Shown here: positions 11,358 to 23,504 of the stretch, piece after piece
How the letters are laid out: the number at the start of each line of letters is the position of its first letter
Numbering within the stretch: the stretch's first letter is position 1
Assembly (NCBI GenBank): GCA_023105745.1
Contig: JALGQZ010000009.1
Coordinates: 34,958,409 to 35,022,408, forward strand
DNA: 64,000 nt
Reading direction: 5' to 3'
DNA from: Austropuccinia psidii
Taxonomy: Eukaryota; Basidiomycota; Pucciniomycetes; Pucciniales; Sphaerophragmiaceae
Translations under genes and position numbers: made by a program
The notes under the pieces: model-generated
What the model was told of the DNA's origin: nothing
The model's database searches: none
The model's input: the letters and a program-made list of their open reading frames with translations, nothing else

Positions 11358-12659
11358 TCATTCTTTGAATTGGCATGAGATTGTATTACCATCCCTGATT
11401 TGATAGCCCGCTGTCTCGCCAATCTCATAATAGCCAGGGCTTTTTTGCCACATTGTTTTTGCTAAGCTGCATGAGCATTGTGCAGACATACCCACTAGTG
11501 TCGTGCTTTTGTTGTCCTGTGCTGGATCAGTATAATGAACAAATGTACTACTGGCCCAACCTACCTGAATGAGCCCATGACATGCGGATAGATCAATCCA
11601 AAAATGCGCATTTGGGAAAATCAATTTTACGGCTGTACACCGCTTTGACGCATCTCTTTGAATTTGGCCGGTCCGCTTATCAGCTTGAAACCACCATCCC
11701 GAAACATACAGCGATGCATCCTTATCAAGATGAGGTGAGTTTTTGAATCCATTCATGGTGAAAGTGAGTGCGGAAGCAAAATAGAATGCGCCCTGATTTG
11801 CGGGAATATCGCCTTCATAGTTGACTTGATCAAAAGATGGAACCCCCAATGAGTTGTAGCAATTTTGAATCTTCTCAAATAAATTATCCCCAACATATCG
11901 TAAGGATTGACCTAGAATGCAACCCACTGAGCTAAGATTGGCACCTTGGTTCCGCCATTCATCTTTTGCGTTTTCAATTTGCCCAACACTTCCATACAGA
12001 CCAAATTGTTCATTCTTTGTGCTGCATTTGCGCCACCCAATTGCGAACATAAATCCCTCCAGTAATGCTCCATTTGTTGCAATTGGGTTGGTGAATCTCT
12101 TTTCGCGAAATAAGAATTGTGATAATTCATCCCATTGATTGACCTTGACTTCACTCATTGTTGTGAATGGTTGGAATTTTACAAGGGCAATGAGTAATCC
12201 AGTTCAAGAGAGAATTGCCACACGGCCAAAGTGAATGCGTTTTATATGATTGACATCCACAACCCTCCAAATTTCACTTGGGGTGATTTTTGCTGATACT
12301 GGAATTGATATTTGTGCTGTTGGGCGAGAGGAGGAAAACAACCTATTTATTCAGGTCATTTTGCGCTCATTTGTCTTTTGGGATCTCCCACTATTCCCGA
12401 GTGGTTGAGGGATCACTATGTGTTGAATCAGACAAGATATCAGATACTGCTTCCTGCCATTTGAAGCTAAGGAGTTTTGAGTCCACAATGGTGCCCAATG
12501 CCCAAGGAGCTTTCTTTGGCACACATCCTTTGACTTCCCTGTTGGATCCCACATGACATTGGCACAATCTGAACCGACTAAAGCCAATGTTCTTCCATGG
12601 GGCCCAATGAGCGTGCCACATAAATGTGGAAGCATATAGAGATATCTATATATATACAC
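11358..12659 (-). pseudogene. Tet-like 2OG-Fe(II) oxygenase pseudogene
   Basis: The last 266 codons (12158-11358) are open. I recognise the fold from rust proteins annotated as Tet-like 2OG-Fe(II) oxygenase. An HxD motif lies in SPHLDKD, followed by CHGLIQVGWAS and a distal histidine in FVHYTDP, the expected order of iron ligands. The same frame extends upstream without an intron to 12659 but is broken by two TGA codons at 12353 and 12206, so the ATG at 12158 is probably internal. Fungal Tet/JBP relatives oxidise 5-methylcytosine in the members tested; activity here is unknown. If translation began at 12158, the catalytic core itself would be intact, so a shortened functional product cannot be excluded. 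The gene lies between the minisatellite and another minus-strand pseudogene. Confidence 0.75.
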
Positions 12660-12861
12660 TGAGATTAAGCAAGCAACTCACACTTTCCTTCCTCAGCCCA
12701 ACGCTTTCTCGTGAGTTCCCTTTTACGCTCTTTTCCTTTTTTTGTGAATGGAATGCTTGCAGCAGAAAATGAAATGAAACCAAATGATTACTGATTTATT
12801 AATATCAACTAAATTGAATTGCAGTCAATGAATCTTTTTTAATTGCAGCTAAAAAGAAAGA

Positions 12862-13146
12862 TCACACCTGACCATTGCAAATTCGCGATCTCAAATACCT
12901 GAACCTGAAAATTGCAGTGGAAAGTGCATTATTCAATTTGACATATTGATGTTCCCATGCAATCACTTTCCAATCCAACCATTTGGAGTATTGCAAGCAC
13001 ACGCAAATGCAATATGAATCCTGCTGCGTATCCCTAGTTATCCTAGTCCTCTTGAAAGACACAGGAACATTTGGCCTATTATGGGCTGGCGGGAAGTGAT
13101 AAACGCGACCTCCCGCAATGCCCCCGCGTGGGCTACTTGTGCGCAC
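12862..13146 (-). CDS. Short open segment, possible exon of an unrecognised gene
   Basis: 94 codons open on the minus strand, ending at a GTGTGA possible donor followed by a pyrimidine tract and TAG. It lies about 200 bp upstream of the Tet-like gene on the same strand and could be a 5' exon of it. I do not recognise the sequence, and chance is a real alternative. The rest of 12660-13332 shows nothing. Confidence 0.25.
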   Translation of the reverse strand: MRTSSPRGGIAGGRVYHFPPAHNRPNVPVSFKRTRITRDTQQDSYCICVCLQYSKWLDWKVIAWEHQYVKLNNALSTAIFRFRYLRSRICNGQV

Positions 13147-13332
13147 AACTGCCTGACTCAGCTTGCGTCTTGTCAGAGTATTTTCAATGATGTACGGAGG
13201 TGTGCCGCCATAGAATTACTATTGGTATTCAGACTGTGGCATTTGGGAAGTAGTAGGAGAGGAAGTCATGATTATTAAATTCATAAATAACTTTGAAAAA
13301 TTCAATTACAATATATCTAGTACAAAGCTAAT

Positions 13333-16300
13333 CTAAAACAGCTCAATCCTGGTTGTGAGTTTAGCTGACCTGGGTACAGTGAATGTGACCTCATCACTTG
13401 AACCAAGACCGCGCTTTGCCACCCAGGCATCACCAAAGTCTAAGACTAAGCATCGTGCAAATTCAAATCTAAGAGGTACAGTGGGGTCAAAAGACTCTGA
13501 TGAGAAGAAACTTTTATTGAGTAAATTACATATATACTTATTAGTACGTAGCCACACTGGCTCCACTAGATTTTTACCCACTGAAAGTTTTTCGGAAATG
13601 TCAATTAGTGATAAAGCCCCTTTAACTGAGCTTGTTCTCCAGTCATCTGAGCATACAATCAAACCACAAATCCCCGCCACACAGAATGCCCCTAATATAC
13701 CATAGCAAATTCGATTTATTCCGAGATTCTTGTGACATGTCAAAATATCTTTGATGGCCTCATTTTTTTGGTTTGTGAGTTTGCCTTTGATGCGATTAAC
13801 TTTGACCTTTGTATGTGCACGTACCATGTTATACGCAATCTTCAAATGTATGACTGTATCCATTAGATCCTCCAGGTTCTTGTGCGGCTTTGTGGATATC
13901 TCATTGTCAGACCCGCCACCTTCAATGCTGAGTTGGGTTTCATGTTGCTTCAATTTACTCAAGCAGGAGGCAAGGTAATCAACTTCTGCCCGTTCGAGTC
14001 CAAGAGGATCGGTTGAATTTGATGTTGGTGCAACATATGGTTTGGGTGCAATCACATCGTAAGAGACTAAAGGAATGGATTCAAACATAACATTTGCCCA
14101 AAAATGTTTAACTGGATTGGCGGGGTAAAAAAGGTTCTGAACCCTTTTGAAGAAGGAGTGTTCAGATTTTGGGAGATGCTCTGGAGGTTTAGCTGATTCC
14201 TTCATCAATTTGAGATTCCAAATGTTGTGATCAAAAATGCTTCTGTTTCTGTTGGCTTATATTGCAATTTATATCACCAGTCAACAGCCAATAATCAAGT
14301 AGCATACACAAAGATAAAACTCACCTGCCAACACAAGGTCCTCGACCCAATCCGACATTTTAAGCTCTCGGTTACTGATCACCTTAATACCAACAGGCAG
14401 GAATGTATGAGCATCCTTTGTTGGTAACTTGTCCCATCAATTTTTGTAAATACTATTGATATTATCAAGCCCACTTTTCCATGATTGTTGAGTAATATTG
14501 GATTGAAAATTCAAAATGCCTGAAAACTCTTCAATGCGGGATAAAAATATTCCTTGAAAATTAGCAGATGATGACACTTTGGGCTCAAGGTCAGGAATTA
14601 TATCAGTCATATCTGGTCCCATTGTATCAGGTTTAATTGTATCCCTTTCTTGAAAGGCTTGAATATTACAAGGAGAGGCCGGAGGGGTTTCATCATGAAT
14701 TATTTCATTGAGTATTGGGGGGCTTTCAGTATGTGGAGGTTCATCATGGATTGTTTCATTGAGTATGGGGGGGGTTCAGTATGCAAAGGTTCATTATCAA
14801 TATGGTCCCCTTCAACATTGATCATTTAATGACCTTGATCCCAAGAATCCTTTGCGGCTTCAAAGGTACAGCGTTTTTTGGTTGCATGTATATTTGGTCG
14901 TTTTCCTAATCCTTTGCCTGGAAATCCAATTACAACTAGAGATTCTTCAGGTAGAGATTCGCCCACCTCCACGCCTGCCCATATATTGTAAGCAGCTATT
15001 TTTATCAATTTTGTTTTGAATTAGTAATGGACTTATGGTTCAAATCCATTTTGAGCAGGCTCATGGCTTCAGCAATCTCTTGACGCACATAATCATGAAT
15101 TTTACTTTCATTTTGAATTTTTTTGAGCCTTGGGATTGTTTGAAAAATGTTGCAGACAAATTGTTCCTTGGATATAATTTCCACCTCCCCACTGAAAATT
15201 ACATCATCTTGCCCATCATCTTCTGTTGGTGCACAAGGTTCAACAGTCTTTTCCTTCTCATAACTTTTAAAAATCGGTTTCTGAGAGCTTGGAGGCTGAC
15301 TTGAAATAAAGGCTATGACACAATATCAGGTTGTGAGAGATTAGAAATATTCAAGATGGATGCATACTCACATTCTGGAAGAACTGGTGGATCTTGATTA
15401 TCTTCTTGTGACTTGCTCTCTACTTCAATGCCTGTGAGCCTTGAGGTATATTTTACATACCCAAATAGGCCACAATTATCTTAAAAAGAAACTTTGAATT
15501 ATACATAACTCATAAATTATGCATATATTCAAAATTCATCATTTTTGATTTCAGAAAAGATGAATAACTTTTTATTGAGGAAGTTAATCCATGGATTTAA
15601 GACCAGATTTGGATTCTAAACAAAGATTCACCTGGGGTAGCTCCATAGAGTGAATAAGCTCAAATTAACTCTTTGAGGTGGTAAAATGGAAAATACTTCA
15701 ACACCACATCATTAATACCACCTAAAAGATCCGTGAAAATTTTTGTTTTTCTTGATTTTACGCCAAAATAATGGGAAAGTGAGAAATCCCATGTTACATA
15801 TACACTAAGAATAGTGTTATACATGTTTTGAGCACTTAATATTATGGTATTCTTACATACACTTTTGGTACACCCATAGTGGATATCTCACTTTAAGCTT
15901 AAAATTCTATTTTGACGTGAAAAATAAGCAAGGGGGACAAAAGACATCAAAGAGAGCCAGGGTACCCAACTTCTGAGCCCCCAGAGGCGTGGATAGCTCC
16001 AAAGCTTGGTTCCATGGCTGATCTTGACCCAATTGGTAAACTAAACCTCTTTGGGAACTTGATTACCAAGTTACAACTACTGTAAAACACCAGAAAATAG
16101 CAAATAACCTGCTATTTTGACGTGCCAAGGAGGTAAAGAGCTACTTACACTCCTGTAACCATGTCAATTCTTAATGACTTTCCATAGATAAGCCCCAAAA
16201 GAGTGATTATAACACTTTTTGGACTTGTATCCATTGATTTACCTCATAGCAACCAGTTAAACACTGATATTTGCAATTCTACGTAGAAATGAGGTAAAAA

Positions 16301-17616
16301 CTTCAAAAATTCATTAAAAATACAATTCTTAATGAATATTTCTGAAACTTTCAGGACCAATTACGAAGTGTATTATTTATGGTACAACCAAGAAGAATTA
16401 CATTTTTACTAGTAAAATTAAACGTTTTACTTACAGTCCATTTTTGGTTATTCTACGTGAAACACTGAATCTTCAAAAATTCACAGTAAATACAACCTGT
16501 GCTGAAATTGACAATAACATTGATAACTTTGGGAAATAAATGATTAATTTGGAATAAAAGAAGATTTACAAATGCTACTCCTTTTATTCTTAACCATATT
16601 GGGGTTGGTAGTCACGTAAAAGCATCAATTAAGCAATTATGAAAGTTTTACATGACAACAGATGATGTAAGTATTAATCCAAAATGGTTTAATGCTTTCT
16701 CATTCACTGGTTTTTCAGTTTTCTCCATGGCACGCCTCTGTGAGCTGTTGTTGAGGTAAAAGAGGCCTTCTCTTGCTGTTTTTTCCATATCATCATCTTA
16801 TTATCATTTTATATCATTGTTACCAACAAGTAAGTATTAGTTAAACTATTCTTAAGTGTTTTGATTCTTTCAGAATCAATCAGAAAGACGTGAAATCATA
16901 GAATCCAACTATATATTTTTTTAATCCTGCTATAAATCATTTTGCTCTCTTAAATCCACAATTCTACGTCAAATTTCCCTACTTTTATCTATCAATAAGT
17001 TCTTTGGGGTATTAGTGAGTCATTTATCTTTAATTCTTATAGTTTTTCTCTAGTAATAGCTTTCTTCAAGGATTATCATTATAATTATTCTTGTAAAAGA
17101 TAATTATACATTAAAATAATTTATTATTTTGATAAAAGAAGTTTTTATTATTAAATTCTTCTTGTAATTGATTCTTGTAGACAATTACTTGCTCACTGTT
17201 AAAATCACTAGTAGTGCTTAACACGTGAAAGAAATAATTCTTTAATTATTTAATTGTGGTTAGATTAAGAATTTATCATTATATTTCATAAGAACAGACA
17301 TAGTACTGTTGATTAATAGTAATATTATCATCAGTTTCATAGTCACATCTTACAATGCCTCATTCACGACTACTGGCCATATCAGAGATTTCACTTCCAC
17401 TCTCTGGGGATGAAGTTGGTCATTCATTGAATTCAGTTGAATTTCCCAGGGTTTGGGCCATAGCGGAGGTAGTTTATTAAGCAAATGGATGGTGACAAGT
17501 TGATTGATAACTTGTTTGAAAATCTTTGAATAAAAAGAGCCAAATTGAATAAAAAAGGTGGAAGTAAAATAATCGCATTTGCAAAATGCGATTTGTCGGG
17601 AAATTGTAGGGGGCAA
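13333..17616 (-). pseudogene. Gene U: unknown multi-exon gene, split by a solo LTR
   Basis: Coding-like segments on the minus strand, in order: 17616-17355, then a solo LTR, 15432-15372, an intron 15371-15313, 15312 to about 14325, an intron 14324-14249 (GTGAGT...CAG), and 14248-13333. The last exon is a clean 291-codon block with one predicted membrane helix (GILGAFCVAGICGLIV) about midway and many Lys/Arg before it. The central part has an acidic PPILNE-type repeat present twice (near 14700 and 14770). Damage: TAA 14828, TGA 14439, a frameshift in an eight-G run (14767-14774), one near 15010, and one in a T-run just after the last acceptor. I do not recognise a domain. The exon halves read in frame across the LTR once one ATGCC copy is ignored, which supports a real gene. 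Confidence 0.6.
15433..17354 (+). mobile_element. Solo LTR, family B, inside gene U
   Basis: 1922 bp beginning TGTGAGCC and ending CATCTTACA, with perfect 5-bp target duplication ATGCC (15428-15432, 17355-17359). Orientation follows Gypsy-2, where TGTGAGCC follows the polypurine tract. It interrupts an exon of the minus-strand gene U. Confidence 0.92.
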
Positions 17617-18004
17617 TGTTTTGCAAATTATTTCATATCATGCAAATGAAATCACTTCCCTGTGAGACATTGAATAAAGTTTACTAGTGAGAAACCTACT
17701 AAAGTTGACTTTTGAAGTATCGACACTCATGAGATAAGGACTAAGCAAAGTGTTCCATTTGAATGATATGAAATAAAATGGTTTTGTCGGCAAAACAGGA
17801 GACACAAGTCTTGTCTTATATAGTCCACTTATTAGGTTTTAATTTGTGAGTCTCATGATTTAAACCCTAACCACAACATTGTGAATATACTGACCAATTT
17901 CCCCTTAGGTCCTGTTGGCAGGGAAGGCCACTCAGCATATTTTGGCAATTGCGTTCATCGTGTACGCCAACAAGCCACCATACACTATGGATGTAGGACA
18001 GAAG
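17617..18004. other. Intergenic, no feature seen
   Basis: AT-rich 5' flank of gene U followed by the approach to a minisatellite. An extra upstream exon of gene U cannot be excluded. Confidence 0.4.
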
Positions 18005-18575
18005 GGTAAGGATAAGTGGTGTCGGGAGCATGTTGGGAGGGCACTCCGCGAGCGTAAGGATAAGTGGTGTCAGGATCATGTCGGGAGGGCACTACACAAG
18101 CTTAAGGATAAGTGGTGTTGGGGGCATGTCGGGAGTGCACTCTGCAAGCAGTGTTGGGAGCATGTCGGGAGGGCACTCCGCGAGCATGAGGATGGTAATC
18201 AGTTTTGGGAGCATGTCGGCAGTGCACTCCGCAAGCATAAGGATGGTAAACAGTGTCGGGAGCATGTTGGGAGGGCACTCCACGAGCATAAGGATGGGAA
18301 GCAGTGTCGGGAGGGCACTGCACAAGCGTGAGGATAAGTGGTGTCAGGAGCATGTCGGGAGGGCACTACACAAGCTTAAGGATAAGTGGTGTTGGGGGCA
18401 TGTCGGGAGTGCACTCTGAAAGCAGTGTTGGGAGCATGTCGGGAGGGCACTCCGCGAGCATGAGGATGGTAATCAGTGTCGGGAGCATGTTGGGAGGGCA
18501 CTACACAAGCATAAGGATAAGTGGTGTCAGGAGCATGTCAGGAGGGCACTCCGCGAGCATAAAGATGGTAAGAGC
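18005..18575. repeat. Minisatellite, about 48-bp unit, about 12 units
   Basis: Tandem units with the module GGGAGCATGTYGGGAGGGCAC, then TACACAAGC or TCCGCGAGC and AAGGATAAGTGGTGTC. Some units are shortened to about 30 bp. A block of several units is itself repeated (18061-18170 against 18340-18450), showing higher-order duplication. The open frames across it come from the repeat. Confidence 0.88.
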
Positions 18576-19248
18576 AGGGGTGTGATAGTGTAAGGAGTGG
18601 TGAGGACGGAGATGGGGGGGCAGTGTTGGAGTCTGATCTGGAGGGTGGTGCAGGTGCGTAAGCATGCAAAGCGTCAGGGCGGATTGGGTGGGGATGCAGA
18701 AGCCAATGAGGTGAAAGTATCCAAACATTGCGAATAGTGCTGTAATGGGTTCGGGTTTTGAGTGACATTCACATGTGACACATGTGACGATTGACATTGT
18801 CTTGATGCTGACATGACGTGACCCACTAAGTCCATGACTATAAAGTGACACTAACGCGGCTGAAGCAAGATTTTATACTGACTGTGGTGCGACGTGAAGT
18901 CAATTGCCGATGATTGACGCAAGATTCACCCTGGTGCAGCTTGGCGCAGTCACCCATAACAAAATGCACCAGGTCCTATTCTTCATGGGGCATTTGTGGA
19001 GTGCACCCAACATGCACATTCAAAAATGTGCTCCTGGGTCATTGGGTGGCTACTTAAGGCAGCATGGGGGATCTGACTGTGTCTGACAATTCAAGCAATT
19101 GCCATACACAGCTGGAACCCCCTTGTTCCTCTTCCTCACACAGGCATTTCCCTTCTCAATCGCACATTGGCTGCGACTGAGCTTCCATTTCCCCGACCCT
19201 CTATGAAGCTGAGACTTTCGCGGCTTCCGTGACTACTGCAATTGGTTC
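18576..19248 (+). other. Upstream part of the second zinc-cluster gene copy (ZC2)
   Basis: From about 18930 the sequence aligns with the region upstream of ZC1 (about 7970-8270), for example CATGCACATTCAA and CTTCCC... TGCGACT blocks. It stops abruptly at GGTTC, the target duplication of Gypsy-2, and resumes at 51626. 18576-18930 shows nothing. Confidence 0.6.
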
Positions 19249-21172
19249 TGTAAGATTTGACTATGAAAAAATCACGATAATATCACTATTAATCAACAGG
19301 ACTAGGTCGGTTCTTAGGAAAAATAATAATAAAATATTATTATAACCACAATTAATTAATTAAAGAGTTATTTATTTCACTTGTTAAACACTACTAGTGA
19401 TTTTAACAGTGAGCAGTAATTGTCTACAAGAATAAATTACAAGAAGATTTTAATAATAAAACTTCTTTTATTAAAATAATAAAATTATTTTAATATATAA
19501 TTATCTTTTGCAAGAATAATTATAAATATAATTCTTGAAGAAAACCAATTATTTAGAGAAAAACTTTAAGAATTAAGAATAAACCACTCACTAATATTCC
19601 AAAGAGCTTATTGAAAGATAAGATAGAAGGTTTTGACATAGAATTGTAGATTTAAAGGATCAAAATGTATTTATAACAGTATTACAAAAATATATAATTG
19701 GATTCTATGATTTCACGTCTTTCTGATTGATTCTGAAAGATTTAAAACAATTAAGAATAGCTTTAATAATACTTACTTGTTAATAATAATGGTTTAAATG
19801 AATAATAAGCTGATGATTGGAAAAAACAGCAAGAGGAGGCCTCTTTTAAGTCAAAAACAGCTCACAGAGGCGTGCCATGGAGCAAAATGAAAAACAAGTG
19901 AGTGGGAAAACAATAAAACTGTTTGGATTATTGATTGCATCATCTGTTGTCATGTAAGATTATCATACTTACTTAATTGCTGCTTTTACCTGACTACCAA
20001 CCCCAATATGGTTAAGAATAAAAGTAGTAAAATCTGTAAATCTTCTTTTATTCCAAAATAATCATTGATTTCTCAAAGTTATCAATTTTATTGGTAATTT
20101 CATCACAGGTTGTAAGTACTAGGAATTTTTGAAGATTCAGTTTTTCAAGTAGAATAGTCAAAAATGGACTGTAGGTAAAACTTTGAATGTTACTAGTAAA
20201 AGCATAATTCTTTTTGGTTTTACCATTGATAATACAGTTCTTCATTAGTCCTGAAATATTCAGAGTTATTCATTAAGAATTGTATTTTCAATTAATTTTT
20301 GAATTTTTTACCTCATTTCTACGTAGAATTCCAAATATCAGTGTTTAACTGGTTGCTATGAGGTAAATCAATAGATACAAGTCCAAAAAGGGTATTAAAT
20401 ACTCTTTTGGGGTTTATCCATGGAAAATTATTAAGAATTGACATGGTTACAGGAGTCTACGTAGCTCTTTACCTCCTTGGCATGTCAAAATAGCAGGTTA
20501 TTTGCTATTTTCATAAGATTTACAGTAGTTGTAACATGGTAACCAGGTTCCCAAAAGGTTTTAGTTTAACAATTAGGCCACGATCAGCCATGGACCCAAG
20601 CTACGGAGCTGTCCACGCCACTGAGGCCTCAGAAGTTGGGTACCCTGGCTCTCTTTGATGCCTTTTGTCCCCCATGCCTATTTTTCACGTCAAATTAGAA
20701 AATTAAGCTTGAAGTGAGATATCCACTATGGGTGTATCAAAAGTCCTTGTAAGAATACCTTGATATGAAGTGCTCAAAGCATGCATAACACTATTCTTAG
20801 TGTATATGTAACATGGGATTCCTCACATTCCCATTATTTTGGCGTGAAATTAAGAAAAACAAAGATTTTCACAGATTGTTTATGTGGTATTGATTATGTG
20901 GTATTGAAGTATTTTTAATATTACCACCTCAAAGAGTTAATATGACCTTATTCACCCTATGGAGCTACCCTAGGTGAATTTCTGTGTAGAATCCAACTCT
21001 GGCCTTTAATCTATGGATTTACTTACTCAAGAAAAAGTTATCCATCTTTTCTGAAATCAAAAATGATGAATTTTGGATATATGCATGACTTATGAGTTAT
21101 GTATAATTCAAAGTTTATTTTTAAGATAATTGTGGCCTATTTGGGTATGTAAAATATACCTAAAGGCTCACA
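19249..21172 (-). repeat. Gypsy-2 3' LTR (family B)
   Basis: 1924 bp, TGTGAGCC...CTTACA on the minus strand. The internal side follows a polypurine tract at 21184-21173, which fixes the true LTR orientation for the family. Confidence 0.92.
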
Positions 21173-21184
21173 TTCCCTCCCACC
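21173..21184 (-). other. Polypurine tract of Gypsy-2
   Basis: GGTGGGAGGGAA directly abutting TGTGAGCC of the 3' LTR. It is the plus-strand DNA primer site in Gypsy replication, and matches in type AGAGGGAGGGTA of Gypsy-1. Confidence 0.8.
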
Positions 21185-21332
21185 AGAAAATAAAATTGTA
21201 CTACAATTTTATGAATGGTATAAATAATAAAAGCCCCAAAGGGGGGTTAATGTCCACTGTCCACCACTTTAAATCACTCAGATCAAGTATTTTAAAGCAC
21301 ATTTATAGACATATTCAGGCTTGTGGCCTTCT

Positions 21333-22658
21333 TTAATGTCTAAATCTTCTCAAGAGTTTATCTGAGTCAGGTATGTCTGATTCAGCCAGCCATTCATCTT
21401 CATGTACTGCTTTTCTATATCTGACAACATATTCTCTCTGATTTTTACCCCTAAGTCTCCTTTGTTTAATGACTTTGTTTATCTTTCTGTCTTCATTCTG
21501 TTCCACTGGTGGCACAATTAAAGGAGTTGGGTTCCTTAAAGGAAACAATTCTTTGTCAGCTGGTTGATAAGGTTTTATCAAGCTGACTGGAAAAGTGGGG
21601 TGTTTCGTTTCCAATTCACCACTCAATTACACTTGAACTGCATTGGTTCCATGTAAGGCAACAATAACAAAAGGTCCTACATAAGAATCTTTAAGTTTCT
21701 TTGGGCCTTTGATATTATTAAAATTCAAAGTTGAAACTAGAACTAGGTCCCCTACTTTGAAGTCTGGTACTTTATGATTCTTGTCCCACTTCTGTTTTGC
21801 ATAATCAAAAGCATCATTCATACTTTGTTTTGCATGATGTTTTACTTTATCAAGCATTATCTTGAAGCTTGAAACTGTAGGATGAATGTAAATCAAGTCT
21901 TTCCTCAGTGTGTCTGCTGGGAGTCTTGGATTCCATTGTTTTTCTAACATAGCAGGAGTTTGTCCTGTGGAAGAATGGACTGCTGTCCTGTATGCCAATT
22001 CTAATGCAGGTATCAGAGTGCACCAGTAATGGGTAAATCCATCTGAGTCTTTGTATTCTAACCCATAACCACAAAATCTCCTGATAAAGTCTTTTAATGT
22101 TTGAATCATCCTCTCTGCTAGTCCATCTGTTTGAGGGTGATATGCTGTAGAGAAGGATAACCTAGTCCCAAACAATCTATGGAGATTGGTCCAAAGTGCA
22201 GATGTGAACTTGGGATCTCTGTCACTTATGATATTCTTAAATAATCCTGTATGAGAAATAACTCTACTCCATAGAAGAAGGGCTGTATCCATGACAGTGT
22301 CATCTTTATGACATGGTAAGAATATGGGAGTCTTGCTATCTCTGTCTACAATGACTAAACTAGCATTATAACTTTTGTCACCGCTTGGAGGAAGGGCTGT
22401 GACCCAATCCATGTGAACAACTTCCCAAGGGGATTTTGGTTCTTGAATATGGATCATAAGTCCAAATTTCTTGCCTGTACTCCTGTTTGCTTTTTGACAT
22501 CTGTCACAGGTATGGCAATATTCAATGGTCTTTCTTCTCCAAGATGGCCACCCTGCACCGTGCTTCACTTTTTCAAGTGTTCTGTCCTCTGATAGGTGTC
22601 CAGAGTAGATGCGATCATGGCATTCATGAAGAATTGTCTTGATACCCAATCTGCTTCA
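21333..22658 (-). pseudogene. Gypsy-2 integrase and chromodomain
   Basis: Carries the HHCC zinc-binding region (about 22625-22480, HECHD... CHTCDRC), then the DDE catalytic core with [12 protein letters not shown] and [10 protein letters not shown]. The chromodomain-like tail (EYVVRYRKAVHEDEWLAES) comes before the stop at 21333. Chromodomains steer chromovirus integration to particular chromatin. In-frame stops are TGA at 22658-22656, at the RNase H/integrase junction, and TAA at 21629-21627, before the C-terminal part; the frame is otherwise continuous. Confidence 0.85.
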
Positions 22659-23504
22659 TAATGTCATTACACAAGAATGTTTGGTTCTATGGTAAATAAT
22701 TCCAACAAACAATTGAAATCTTCCTTCAGAATGGGAATTTCTCCGAACTTCATCTAGTGCATTGACCAAATATGTATCTTTGCAGTCTTTATCTAATGAA
22801 GGTTGCGAGATATGGCAATTCTTGTCTTTCTTATACAATTCTCCGACCTCTTCAAAGAATTCAGTCCCAATATCAGTTATATTAATCCCTTCAATTGGAA
22901 TCTGTGGTTCAGCTTCCAAGGATACATAAGCTGGGTTATCAGGAGTGTTGGCTAAAGCCAATCTACTAAGTCCATCAGCATTCTTGTGAATGTTTCCTGC
23001 TTTGTGGACTATAGTCATGTTTCCACTATATTCTTGAATGGCTATTTGCCATCTCAACATGTGTCTGTTGGGAGTTTTCATGTTAGGAAGTGATTTTACA
23101 GCATTACAGTCAGTTATCACTTCAAAAACACTTCCATCAAGAAAATAGTGTAATTTCTCATGTGCCCATACCAAACATAAGCACTCCATTTGGCTTGCAC
23201 CCTATCTGGCCTCTGTTTGTTTGATTTGTCTTGAGATATAACAAGCTGGTCCTTCTGTAGGTTTATCATCAATAATTTGGACTTGATGTAGGTCTTCCCC
23301 TAATCAATCTTCACATGCATCAATGTACAACTTAAAAGGAATATTCCAGTCAGGCATGAGGAGCAAAAGTGCTTCTGTAAGAGCTTTCTTTAACTTCTCA
23401 TAAGCTTCAATTCTCTCCTGTGTCATCTAAAATACAGTCTGTTGATCACAGATTCTATAAAGTGATTTGGCTAGAATTGCAAATTCTTTCAAGTGTTGCC
23501 TATA
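22659..23504 (-). pseudogene. Gypsy-2 RNase H region
   Basis: The clean part 23189-22659 begins at [19 protein letters not shown] and includes TDCNAVKSL and [10 protein letters not shown], typical of Gypsy RNase H and the adjoining tether. Upstream, 23504-23190 carries the start of the RNase H fold ([12 protein letters not shown] recognisable) but has several stops. Confidence 0.75.

Noticed and set aside
17915..18851. Open frames on both strands over the 48-bp minisatellite
   Set aside because: Repeat by-products: all frames on both strands carry the same peptide patterns and none has flanking coding signal.
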